This document shows positions 26,423-34,165 of a DNA stretch of 49,837 bases, one piece after another. Source of the DNA: CAZTII01 sp964613305 (GTDB lineage Bacteria > Bacillota_I > Bacilli_A > Erysipelotrichales > Erysipelotrichaceae). The notes under the pieces are model-generated. The model was given only the letters and a program-made list of their open reading frames with translations, was not told where the DNA came from and ran no database searches. The stretch's first letter is position 1. Each line of letters starts with the position of its first letter. The stretch covers positions 1 through 49,837 of the forward strand of contig CAZTII010000006.1 in assembly GCA_964613305.1 (NCBI GenBank), given 5' to 3'. The position numbers and the translations under genes are program-made.

Positions 26423-26501
26423 ATTTGTCTCGTTTACTTAATATAATGGCAAAACCAACGATAACAACTACAACGACAAATCCCATTGATAAAATCGCCA
26501 T
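26421..26501 (-). CDS. 26-residue single-pass membrane peptide coupled to the MATE gene
   Basis: Too short for usual gene calling. The ATG at 26501 lies one base after the MATE TGA (26505-26503), with AGAGGCGG, formed by the last MATE codons, 9 nt upstream as ribosome-binding site. The peptide is a short N-terminus, a run of about 17 hydrophobic residues (MGFVVVVVIVGFAII) and a positive tail LSKRDK, the shape of a small single-pass membrane protein. The stop (26421-26423) abuts the terminator. Function unknown; by analogy to AcrZ-type peptides it might modulate the pump, but that is speculation. Confidence 0.6.
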   Translation of the reverse strand: MAILSMGFVVVVVIVGFAIILSKRDK

Positions 26502-26502
26502 A

Positions 26503-27852
26503 TCACTTACCGCCTCTTTTATAAGGTGTATGTTTTTTCATAAAATTTATATAGAGAAATACAGTAATCATCATTGCCAGTGTCCACGTAATACAATATA
26601 CCCAAGCTACTAGTGATACATCATTAACAATCGGCATAAAGATAAATAGTATTATTTGACGTACAATTACCATCGAAACAATGGAACTAATCATTGGCAT
26701 CATCGTTTCTCCGCGTGCGCGAAGTGCCCCACTTACTAATTGGTGCGTGCTTAATCCAAAATAAAATGGTAACATAATCCGCATCATCATCGCTCCTATT
26801 TTAATAACGTCACTATCTTTAGAAAATACTTGAATGCATTGTGGTGCCAACATGTACATCGGAATGGCAATTCCTACAATAAACAAAACCGAAAGAATTA
26901 ATGTTTTCTTTAACCCTTCTTTCGCTCTTTCTTCATTATTAGCACCTAAATTCTGAGCGGTAAAGGTCGTAATCGCTAAGGCAAAACTGTTGATTGGTAA
27001 ACCAATAAAGTTATCGAATTTGTTTGCCGAGCTTACTCCGGCCATTGCGGCAGAACCAAATCCGTTGACATATCCTTGTACTAATACATTCGATAAGGAA
27101 ACAATCATGTTTTGAAAACCTGAAGGAACACCTATTCGAATAATTTGAACACATGTTTCGATATCAAGTTTAATTTTAGATATAGTCACTTTATATCGTT
27201 CGTTTGTTTTCATCAAAGAAACAATAATTAATACTGAAGAAACTGCTTGGGCAATAAAAGTAGCCCAAGCTACGCCACTTACACCCATATTAAACTGTAA
27301 GACAAACACTAAATCTAAAACAATATTAATAACACTACTAATCCCTAAATACACTAATGGTAATCTTGTATTGCCTACTGCTTGATAAATACCAGCACCA
27401 GCATTATAGAAAATAAGAAATGTTAAGCCTAAAAAATAAATGTGCAAGTACTCGATTGACTCCTTCATAACATCACTTGGTGTCGATATCCACTGTAATA
27501 AATTCGGTGTTATTATATAACCGATAGTGGATAAAACAATAGCTACAATCATGGAAAACGCTAAATACGTATGAATGGTAATCGATAATTTTTGATCGTT
27601 TTTACTACCAAAATTACGAGCGATGATAACACCAGCACCAACGGAAACACCGGTGAAAAAGCCAATAATTAAATTGATTAATGGTGTACTAGCACCAACA
27701 GCGGCCAACGCTTGTTTACTGACATAATTACCAACAACGATGGAATCAACCGCATTGTACATCAATTGAAAGAAATTACCTAACACAAGTGGAATCGTAA
27801 ACGTTAAAATACTTTTATAGATGGATCCACTTGTCATTGACTGTTTACTCAT
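26503..27852 (-). CDS. MATE-family efflux transporter
   Basis: Cation-coupled multidrug/toxin exporter (MatE, NorM/DinF superfamily). ATG 27852 (449 residues) is preferred because GGAGGG at 27862-27857 precedes it; an ATG four codons upstream overlaps that site. About twelve membrane helices in two repeated halves. The first half shows FTIPLVLGNFFQLMYNAVDSIVVG and an A-VGASTPL turn, the second half an equivalent AITTFTAQNLGANN. The C-terminus is basic (KKHTPYKRGGK). Its last codons act as the ribosome-binding site for a 26-residue peptide. Substrate unknown. Confidence 0.93.
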   Translation of the reverse strand: MSKQSMTSGSIYKSILTFTIPLVLGNFFQLMYNAVDSIVVGNYVSKQALAAVGASTPLINLIIGFFTGVSVGAGVIIARNFGSKNDQKLSITIHTYLAFSMIVAIVLSTIGYIITPNLLQWISTPSDVMKESIEYLHIYFLGLTFLIFYNAGAGIYQAVGNTRLPLVYLGISSVINIVLDLVFVLQFNMGVSGVAWATFIAQAVSSVLIIVSLMKTNERYKVTISKIKLDIETCVQIIRIGVPSGFQNMIVSLSNVLVQGYVNGFGSAAMAGVSSANKFDNFIGLPINSFALAITTFTAQNLGANNEERAKEGLKKTLILSVLFIVGIAIPMYMLAPQCIQVFSKDSDVIKIGAMMMRIMLPFYFGLSTHQLVSGALRARGETMMPMISSIVSMVIVRQIILFIFMPIVNDVSLVAWVYCITWTLAMMITVFLYINFMKKHTPYKRGGK

Positions 27853-27875
27853 AAAACCCTCCAACTCTATGTACT

Positions 27876-27881
27876 ATTATA
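27876..27881 (-). promoter_or_regulatory. -10 element of the MATE gene
   Basis: TATAAT on the minus strand, 24 bp before the start at 27852. No clear -35 partner at 16-18 bp. Confidence 0.4.
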
Positions 27882-27964
27882 CAACAATTATCAAATCATT
27901 ATTAAAGAAGTTTGTATAGAACAACAGAGTGATTTCTGATATCATTTAATAAAAGAGGATAATT

Positions 27965-29620
27965 ATGATACTACAAACTAAACTTGCGGTGATGTTAATG
28001 GTCGCACTAGGAATAATTTATATTTTTATGGCTTCAGTCATTATGGTGAATACGCGTAGCAAATACGTCTATGTTTACGCTGGCTTTTTCACTTATTTAG
28101 GACTATGGTCACTTGCTGATGGCGGAATGACGATGGCAAGCGATGCAAACGATGGTGTTTTTTTCGTAAAGTGCATCGCCACCATGTGGATATCCTCCTT
28201 TGCTTTTTTAACCCATTCCATTTTTATTTTATCCGATATTTATATTAATTTTTCATCCATCAAAAGAAAATTATTTATTGTCTTAAACTATATGATTCCC
28301 ATTATCATCTTGCATATCAATATTCAACAAACCCTTCTCCCTTCAGAAATCGATCATGGAGCTTTAGGTTGGTTTCCAAATGCTACCTTCTTTAAACCAG
28401 GTGCTGCCTTCTATGTTGTTATCACAACGGTTGGTTTTCACATTGTCGTATGGTCTTTAATCGTCTTAAAAAACAAAACAAAAATTAACCATATGTTATC
28501 CCTAAAAAACATTAAAATCTTAGTTGTTTCTTTCGTTATTATGTTAGCTTCCTTAGTCGCAATTGGTATTTCAACACCCAATATAACCATTCAAGCGATT
28601 GTTCCTAAATTAGGTGTTATCATCGCCATTATTCCTGTTTACACATTTTTTTCGATGTTAATGGAAAATAACTTAAGTGGCATTGTTTCGGCTTCATTTA
28701 TGTTTGATGTCATCGATAAGTTTTCTGAAGGATTACTCTTAACAAACAATCGTAATTATATTACCTATGCCAACAACGCATTTTTAGAAATGACGAACCA
28801 TACCGATGTAATTGGTAAGCACATTAAAGAAATTATACCTATTTGTGATGGTCAAAACCTAGATTCAGAACATAGTTTTGAAATGAAATTAGACAATCAA
28901 TACATTCAATTAAACTACACTTTATTAAAAGATGATCAAAATACTATAGTTGGTAGATTTTATTTACTTCAAGATATCACTGAACTTAAAAATACGAATA
29001 TTCAATTAGAACAATTAAATAAAAGCCTAGAAGCTAAAATCCAAGAAGCAACAGCTAGTTTAGTATCAACAAATATCGACCTTAAAAAAGAAATTAGTAA
29101 ACGTATTGAAATGACAAAAATTATTGAAGAAGCAGCGCGGATTGACTCTCTTACTGCGCTAGATAACCGCATGAGCTTTAGAAAAAAAGTAATAGCGCTA
29201 TTAGAACAATGTGATGATAAAAATCATGCCATGCTGTACATGGATTTAAATAAGTTTAAACTCGTTAATGACAGCTATGGTCATACCATTGGTGATGAAG
29301 TGTTGAAGATATTTGCAAAAACATTAACGGAAGTATTTCAAAACAATGAAATACTAGGTCGTATTGGTGGAGATGAATTTGTCGTCTTTATACCAAACAT
29401 TACAGATTGGGATATCATAACAAGACAATGCGAACAATTGTTTGAAAAACTAAAAAATCCAGCCATCATTAACGGCATTAGTATTGAAATAACCCCAAGT
29501 GTTGGTATAGCTCATTATCCTACAATGGCTCAAGACTACAACCACTTAATTAAACTATCCGATAGTGCAATGTATTATGCCAAAACAAACAATCTTCAAA
29601 CACATACTTTTATTGAATAA
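27965..29620 (+). CDS. Membrane-bound PAS-GGDEF diguanylate cyclase
   Basis: Predicted to make cyclic di-GMP in response to a membrane or ligand signal. 551 residues: about eight membrane helices in a histidine-kinase-N-terminal 7TM-type sensor (about 1-230), a PAS domain (about 245-340, with FSEGLLLTNNRNYITYANNAFLEMT), a coiled coil (about 342-392) and a GGDEF domain. The cyclase signature GGDEF is intact (468-472), as are DSLTALDNR and MDLNKFKLVND. The allosteric I-site RxxD, expected at 459-462, reads QNNE, so product inhibition through that site should be absent. No EAL domain is attached and no c-di-GMP effector is seen in the window. Confidence 0.92.
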   Translation: MILQTKLAVMLMVALGIIYIFMASVIMVNTRSKYVYVYAGFFTYLGLWSLADGGMTMASDANDGVFFVKCIATMWISSFAFLTHSIFILSDIYINFSSIKRKLFIVLNYMIPIIILHINIQQTLLPSEIDHGALGWFPNATFFKPGAAFYVVITTVGFHIVVWSLIVLKNKTKINHMLSLKNIKILVVSFVIMLASLVAIGISTPNITIQAIVPKLGVIIAIIPVYTFFSMLMENNLSGIVSASFMFDVIDKFSEGLLLTNNRNYITYANNAFLEMTNHTDVIGKHIKEIIPICDGQNLDSEHSFEMKLDNQYIQLNYTLLKDDQNTIVGRFYLLQDITELKNTNIQLEQLNKSLEAKIQEATASLVSTNIDLKKEISKRIEMTKIIEEAARIDSLTALDNRMSFRKKVIALLEQCDDKNHAMLYMDLNKFKLVNDSYGHTIGDEVLKIFAKTLTEVFQNNEILGRIGGDEFVVFIPNITDWDIITRQCEQLFEKLKNPAIINGISIEITPSVGIAHYPTMAQDYNHLIKLSDSAMYYAKTNNLQTHTFIE

Positions 29621-29659
29621 AAACTGAAAATTATTTTCATGATATATTTCTTATATTTA

Positions 29660-29688
29660 TTGACGTTTTAATAGTAATGATATAAAAT
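29660..29688 (+). promoter_or_regulatory. Promoter of the HPr-like gene
   Basis: TTGACG (29660-29665), 17-bp spacer, TAAAAT (29683-29688). GTAAGCGCATTAC (29689-29701) covers the expected start of transcription and shares a 13-mer with the equivalent place at the sugar ABC promoter. The gap 29621-29725 otherwise holds no gene. Confidence 0.6.
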
Positions 29689-29725
29689 GTAAGCGCATTA
29701 CTTTTTAAAAGTGGAGGATTAATCT

Positions 29726-29992
29726 ATGAAACAACTAACACTAACTGTCATTGAACCTGCCGGAATCGACGCTAGACCTGTTACCATTTCATGCAACATC
29801 GCCAATAAATTTGTATCAAAAATATCACTAACACACCAAGGAAAAAGGGTGAATATGAAATCGATTATGGGTGTTATGTCTTTAGCTATTCCCCCTAAGT
29901 CAACAATAGATATCACCTGTGAAGGTAGTGACGAAGATATCGCTATCGCTAGTATTCAAGAAGTTTTAAAAGAACAAAAGATTGCTGTTTAA
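29726..29992 (+). CDS. HPr-like protein with Asp15 (Crh-type)
   Basis: Belongs to the HPr family of PTS phosphocarriers, 88 residues, full length and in register with Bacillus HPr. The catalytic His15 is replaced: the site reads GIDARPVT, so Asp is at position 15 and EI-dependent phosphoryl transfer should be impossible. The regulatory Ser46 is kept in NMKSIMGVMSL, the region bound by HPr kinase/phosphorylase and CcpA. The same split (no His15, Ser46 kept) defines Bacillus Crh, which has Gln15. A role in carbon catabolite control rather than sugar transport is inferred. GGAGG precedes the start; it has its own promoter and stands alone. A single base (GAC for CAC) separates Asp from His, so read accuracy should be verified. 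Confidence 0.88.
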   Translation: MKQLTLTVIEPAGIDARPVTISCNIANKFVSKISLTHQGKRVNMKSIMGVMSLAIPPKSTIDITCEGSDEDIAIASIQEVLKEQKIAV

Positions 29993-30025
29993 CTAATTCC
30001 TCTTATTGAAAGAATAATTAGTTAA
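29989..30025 (+). terminator. Hairpin after the HPr-like gene, no T-run
   Basis: TTAACTAATT (29989-29998) and AATTAGTTAA (30016-30025) are perfect 10-bp arms overlapping the stop codon, with a further TCTT/AAGA pairing in the loop. No T-tract follows, so termination is uncertain; it may instead protect the 3' end. Confidence 0.35.
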
Positions 30026-30049
30026 CCATTGTACTCTTTAAAATTAAAC

Positions 30050-30078
30050 TTGATTTAAATAAAACGATATGTTATTAT
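30050..30078 (+). promoter_or_regulatory. Promoter of the T-box leader
   Basis: TTGATT (30050-30055), 17-bp spacer, TATTAT (30073-30078). Transcription would start near 30085, at the 5' edge of the T-box leader. Confidence 0.55.
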
Positions 30079-30084
30079 TCATCT

Positions 30085-30342
30085 GCATAAGCGTTGAAAG
30101 AGAGAAAACATCGTATAGTTGCAACCACATTTGTGTAAGAGATTCTGCGGTTGGTGCAAGCAGAAAGCAACGTATCATGAATATACACTCTTGAGCTAAT
30201 ACATTGAACATATTTATTAGTAGATGTATTCGGTGTCTCCGTTACAAGACTAGGATTGATGGATCTAAAAAGAGAGGTGTCAATAGACACAATTAGGGTG
30301 GTACCGCGGAATATTTTCGTCCCTTCATAGGGACGTTTTTTT
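30085..30342 (+). promoter_or_regulatory. T-box riboswitch with apparent tyrosine specifier
   Basis: A full-length tRNA-sensing leader. Stem I is recognisable by AGAGA (30138-30142), an apical stem TTCTGC/GCAGAA (30143-30148/30160-30165) enclosing GGTTGGTGCAA, and the 3' return of the specifier loop ATGAATATACACTCTTGAGC. Reading that loop, the triplet before the conserved purine is UAC (30184-30186), or UAU two bases earlier; both are Tyr codons, and no UGG is present. The T-box core AGGGTGGTACCGCG lies at 30295-30308, followed by the competing terminator. Uncharged tRNA-Tyr should therefore switch on the downstream gene. The T-box itself is certain; the specifier reading is from eye alignment only. 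Confidence 0.92.
30318..30342 (+). terminator. T-box regulated terminator
   Basis: CGTCCCT-TCAT-AGGGACG followed by seven T residues, the usual attenuator of a T-box leader. Its 5' arm is the part that would pair with the T-box bulge region in the antiterminator form. Confidence 0.93.
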
Positions 30343-30377
30343 ATGCCCTCCCATCATTTGTCAAAGGAGGAAAATTT

Positions 30378-31832
30378 ATGACAACATCAGCAATTACTTT
30401 TTTCAGTCAAGAATCAACACCAATCGAAATGCATAAAGCACGTGTTGTTCAACGTATTAATTTATTACCAATTGATGAACGTTTAAAAGCAATTCAAGAA
30501 GCTGGAAACAATACGTTTCTTTTAAGAAATCGTGATGTTTTCTTGGATATGTTAACGGATAGTGGTACAAATGCGATGAGTGATCATCAACTTGCGGCCA
30601 TGAATATTGTCGATGATAGCTATGCTGGAGGTGAAACATTCTACCGCCTAGAAGCATCATTAAAAGAAATGTTTGGCAAAGAATATTTCATTCCAGCTCA
30701 TCAAGGAAGAGCTTGTGAAAATTTATTATCGTTAACACTTGTAAAACCTGGTCAAGTCGCAATTATGAACTACCACTTTACAACGACTAAAGCTCATATT
30801 ACACGTAATGGTGGTACAGTTGTTGAAGTAATTAGTGAAGCTGGTTTACAACCTGAAAGCAACTTGCCATTTAAAGGAAACTTTGATTTAGTTCGTTTAG
30901 AACAAGAAATCGAAAAAGCAGGAGCTGAAAATGTTTGTTTTGTACGTATTGAAGCAGGAACTAATTTAATTGGTGGGCAACCTGTTTCTCTAGAAAACAT
31001 GCGTGAAGTTTCTAAAATTTGTAAAAAGAACAACATTAAACTGATGTTAGATGCTAGTTTATTAGCCGATAACTTATACTTTATTAAAACAAGAGAAGCG
31101 GCATGTGCTGACATGGAATTAAAAGACATCGTTAAAGAAATGGCAAGCTACATGGACATCATTTACTTTTCTGCACGTAAATTAGGATGTGCAAAAGGTG
31201 GTGGAATTGTAACAAACGATAAAGAATTACTTGATAAAATCAAACCATTTGTAACATTGTTTGAAGGCTTTTTAACATATGGTGGAATGAGTTCTCGTGA
31301 AATGGAAGCTGTCGCAGTAGGATTACGAGAAACATTGGATTTCTATTTAGTAAATCAAACACCAATCTTCGTAGAAGAATTAGGAAATCTACTGACAGCA
31401 AATAATGTTCCAATTGTAACACCTACAGGTGGTTTAGGTTGTCACTTAAATGCTTCAAAATTTGTTGATCATTTACCACAAAGCCAATACCCTGCCGGAG
31501 CTTTAACCGCAGCGATTTACTTAATTAGTGGTATTCGTGGTATGGAGCGTGGAACAATTGCTGAACAAAGAAATCCAGATGGTACTGAACAGTTCGCCAA
31601 CATGGAATTAGTTCGTTTAGCAGTTCCAAAACGTGTATTTACTCTATCACACATGAAATTTGTTGCGGATAGACTTGGTTGGTTATATAAAAATCGTCAC
31701 TTAATTGGTGGTTTACAATTTACTGAAGAACCTGAAACATTACGTTTCTTCCTAGGACGCTTACAACCAATTGGTGATTGGCAAGAAAAACTCGTTGAAC
31801 AATTTAAAAAAGATATGCCAAATGGCCTTTAA
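30378..31832 (+). CDS. Tyrosine phenol-lyase/tryptophanase-family PLP enzyme
   Basis: Beta-eliminating lyase family (aminotransferase fold type I); members split Tyr to phenol or Trp to indole, plus pyruvate and ammonia. 484 residues; GGAGG precedes ATG 30378. It resembles tyrosine phenol-lyase more than tryptophanase: DERLKAIQEAGNNTFLL, LTDSGTNAMSD, Tyr82, HQGR (Arg111), FTTTK, the PLP Lys268 (FSARK), Asp225, and MERG with Arg391, which equals the Tyr-specific Arg381 of Citrobacter TPL. Two active-site residues differ: the Arg after Asp225 (DATR in TPL) is Leu228, and the GGH histidine is Leu353. Activity and substrate are thus open. A Tyr-type T-box controls it, so it should be induced by tyrosine shortage, odd for a catabolic enzyme. 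Terminator follows. Confidence 0.85.
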   Translation: MTTSAITFFSQESTPIEMHKARVVQRINLLPIDERLKAIQEAGNNTFLLRNRDVFLDMLTDSGTNAMSDHQLAAMNIVDDSYAGGETFYRLEASLKEMFGKEYFIPAHQGRACENLLSLTLVKPGQVAIMNYHFTTTKAHITRNGGTVVEVISEAGLQPESNLPFKGNFDLVRLEQEIEKAGAENVCFVRIEAGTNLIGGQPVSLENMREVSKICKKNNIKLMLDASLLADNLYFIKTREAACADMELKDIVKEMASYMDIIYFSARKLGCAKGGGIVTNDKELLDKIKPFVTLFEGFLTYGGMSSREMEAVAVGLRETLDFYLVNQTPIFVEELGNLLTANNVPIVTPTGGLGCHLNASKFVDHLPQSQYPAGALTAAIYLISGIRGMERGTIAEQRNPDGTEQFANMELVRLAVPKRVFTLSHMKFVADRLGWLYKNRHLIGGLQFTEEPETLRFFLGRLQPIGDWQEKLVEQFKKDMPNGL

Positions 31833-31855
31833 AAAGAACGTAAGTTCTTTTTTTT
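31833..31855 (+). terminator. Terminator of the lyase gene
   Basis: AAAGAAC-GTAA-GTTCTTT followed by a T-run, directly after the stop codon. Confidence 0.85.
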
Positions 31856-31940
31856 CACCCTAAAGTAGATAGTATTCAATATTTATTATCGATATAATTA
31901 GTATATAAACATCACATTGATGTAGAAAAGGGTGAAAGAA

Positions 31941-33041
31941 ATGAAAAAGATACTACTTATTTTTCTTAGTTGCCTTCTTATGACCAGTTGTGGCAACAAA
32001 GATACGTCAAGCAATACTACCGACAATACAAAGAAAAATGAAACCTCACTACAAGGCTGTTGGCTAATTGAAACAAAAGATGGAACTACATATAATGGAA
32101 AAAAATCAAAATTAGTTAATTTATTATGTTTTACTGAAGACACATATGCAGAATCAGTGTTGCTATATAAATTAGACAAAGATTTTGAAAGTGATTTATC
32201 CGATCTCTTCGTTGAAGCAGCTGACGAAGCAGTTGCCAATAATAAGCCGGTGGATAAAATTAAAGATGCGGATGTATTAAAACTAATTGATGAAGACGAT
32301 TACGAATACTTATACTACTTACAAAACTTTAAAACTGGATATTATAAAATTGAAGGATCAAGCATTGTGATGTTTGGTACTCAAAGTACAATTTCAGTTG
32401 ATAGTGACGAATATGTAAAACTATCGTATTCTTTTAAAGGAGATACCTTAAAACTAAAAGTAACAGATACCCTATCTACGGAAAGTTTACTTAAAAACCG
32501 TGAATTAAATAATGAATCCGTTTATAAAAAAACAGATGATTCGCTAATGTCAGAAGAAATGTATATATTCGATGACGATGATGAATCCTATTTCCCTGTT
32601 CCTATCGAAGTCTTCTTTGAAGAAGGCATTGAAATGGTACAAATGGATAAAGACGATGTATTTAGTAAAGAAATGATGGCAAAAATTGAAAAAGATAAAA
32701 AAGTAGCTCAAAAGATTTTAAAATACAATGAAAAAACTGATGAATACATCGAATTTATTTGGCAAGACTCTATCATTACTGAATACAATGAAGAAGATTT
32801 TATTTCCTTAGTGTATATTCAAAATGAAGATGCCCACATTAAAATACTCGATACCGCCACTGATTCTTTATGTTATGTTGATTTAAACTTAGAGATACGA
32901 CCTGGATATGAAGACAGTGATTTAGATTGTAACGACAGTATGATTGAACGTGGTAAAAAAGCTCTCGCAAATCATGAAAAACTGATGAAAAAATTATCTC
33001 TTTCTAAAGAAGATATAGAAAGTTTTATTTCAAAAGAATAG
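31941..33041 (+). CDS. Lipoprotein of unknown function
   Basis: 366 residues with a lipoprotein signal peptide: MKKILLIFLSCLLMTSC, lipobox L-M-T-S-C, then a Ser/Asn/Thr-rich linker. The start is ATG 31941, since GGGTGA lies six bases before it and covers the GTG at 31932. The mature protein is highly acidic (many Asp/Glu runs such as DDDDESYFP) and shows a first module GCWLIETKDGTTYNGKK of the kind seen in lipocalin-like or DUF-type stress lipoproteins. I do not recognise the family. It is monocistronic between two terminators, so context says nothing about its role; expected to be anchored outside the cytoplasmic membrane. Confidence 0.8.
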   Translation: MKKILLIFLSCLLMTSCGNKDTSSNTTDNTKKNETSLQGCWLIETKDGTTYNGKKSKLVNLLCFTEDTYAESVLLYKLDKDFESDLSDLFVEAADEAVANNKPVDKIKDADVLKLIDEDDYEYLYYLQNFKTGYYKIEGSSIVMFGTQSTISVDSDEYVKLSYSFKGDTLKLKVTDTLSTESLLKNRELNNESVYKKTDDSLMSEEMYIFDDDDESYFPVPIEVFFEEGIEMVQMDKDDVFSKEMMAKIEKDKKVAQKILKYNEKTDEYIEFIWQDSIITEYNEEDFISLVYIQNEDAHIKILDTATDSLCYVDLNLEIRPGYEDSDLDCNDSMIERGKKALANHEKLMKKLSLSKEDIESFISKE

Positions 33042-33050
33042 TTTAAAAAA

Positions 33051-33072
33051 ATGACGAAAATTCGTCATTTTT
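33051..33072. terminator. Bidirectional terminator
   Basis: ATGACGAA-AA-TTCGTCAT with T-runs on both sides, shared by the lipoprotein gene (plus) and the sugar aminotransferase operon (minus), whose stop codon it touches. Confidence 0.85.
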
Positions 33073-34165
33073 AATAGGTATTACAACAATCAATCACATA
33101 CTGTACTTCTTGTCCACTCATTCCTTCATACAGTGGTAAAGAAACAATAGTATTGCCTATTTTTTCAGTTATTGGAAATGATCCTTCTTGATATCCTAAA
33201 TAACTATATGCATCTGATAAATGAGGAGGTTGAGGATAATGTATCTTTAAACCAATTCCTTTTTCTTCCATATAGTTCATAAATTCATCACGATTTTCTA
33301 CTTCAATAACAAACAAATGAAATACATGTCCACTTATATCAAATGATATTTTCGGTAATTTAATTTTATTGTTTGATATTTCATGACTATATCGTAATGC
33401 GATACTTCGTCTTTCTTCCGTAGATTCATCCAAGTATTGTAGTTTTACTCTAAGAAGTCCTGCTTGAAGTTCATCTAAGCGTGAATTATAACCAACTTTA
33501 TCAAAATAATACGTTTTCTTTGAACCATAATTACGCATCATTTTAAATTCATCCGCAATTTCTTTGTTGGAAGTAATAATAGCTCCACCATCACCAAAGC
33601 ACCCTAAATTTTTTGTTGGATAGAAACTAAAACAACCAATATCACCAAACGTACCACATTTCTTTCCATTCAACATTGCACCATGAGATTGTGCACAATC
33701 TTCTACAACAAACAAATGATGTTTTTTCGCAATCATTATAATTTTTTCCATGTTAGCGATTTGACCGTATAAATGAACGACACAAATGGCTTTCGTTGTT
33801 GGGGTGATTGCTTTTTCAATTTTATCTACATCGATATTATAAAATTCATCTGGTTCAACAAATTGTGGGATACAACCAACTTTAGTAAATCCCATCACAC
33901 TTGCAATGTACGTATTTGCTGGACAAAGGACACCATCACCTTCTTTTAACCCTAAAATATCAAATGCCATAATTAAAGCATCTAATCCACTTGCTAAACC
34001 AACACAATAGTTTATGTTGTTGTAGGCGGCAAACTCACGCTCAAAACTTTCAACTTCTGGTCCTAAAACATACCAACCTTTTGATAATATCTCTTCTACT
34101 TTCGCTAAGTATTCTTCTTTATGATGTGCAAATTGTAGATCTAAACGATTATTTGCTACTTTCAT
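33071..34165 (-). CDS. DegT/DnrJ/EryC1-family sugar aminotransferase (FdtB-like)
   Basis: PLP-dependent enzyme that aminates a nucleotide-linked keto-sugar. ATG 34165 (364 residues) follows AGAGGAG by seven bases; a start nine codons upstream lacks such a site. Family marks: GPEVESFEREFA near residue 35, GLASGLDAL, VEDCAQSHGA (Asp/Gln PLP contacts), the Schiff-base Lys in FSFYPTKNLG, and FHLFVIEV toward the end. The preceding gene encodes a 3,4-ketoisomerase of the FdtA/QdtA type, so the product is probably a dTDP-3-amino-3,6-dideoxyhexose (Fuc3N or Qui3N). RmlA/RmlB and an N-acetyltransferase are not in the window. It overlaps the ketoisomerase gene by 17 bp. Confidence 0.9.
   Translation of the reverse strand: MKVANNRLDLQFAHHKEEYLAKVEEILSKGWYVLGPEVESFEREFAAYNNINYCVGLASGLDALIMAFDILGLKEGDGVLCPANTYIASVMGFTKVGCIPQFVEPDEFYNIDVDKIEKAITPTTKAICVVHLYGQIANMEKIIMIAKKHHLFVVEDCAQSHGAMLNGKKCGTFGDIGCFSFYPTKNLGCFGDGGAIITSNKEIADEFKMMRNYGSKKTYYFDKVGYNSRLDELQAGLLRVKLQYLDESTEERRSIALRYSHEISNNKIKLPKISFDISGHVFHLFVIEVENRDEFMNYMEEKGIGLKIHYPQPPHLSDAYSYLGYQEGSFPITEKIGNTIVSLPLYEGMSGQEVQYVIDCCNTY

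Noticed and set aside
26425..26613. 62-codon plus-strand ORF after the SNF2 gene
   Set aside because: It overlaps the minus-strand small membrane ORF and MATE end, lacks a binding site and lies past a terminator.
30075..30290. 71-codon minus-strand ORF upstream of the lyase gene
   Set aside because: It lies wholly inside the T-box leader, whose RNA structure explains the sequence.
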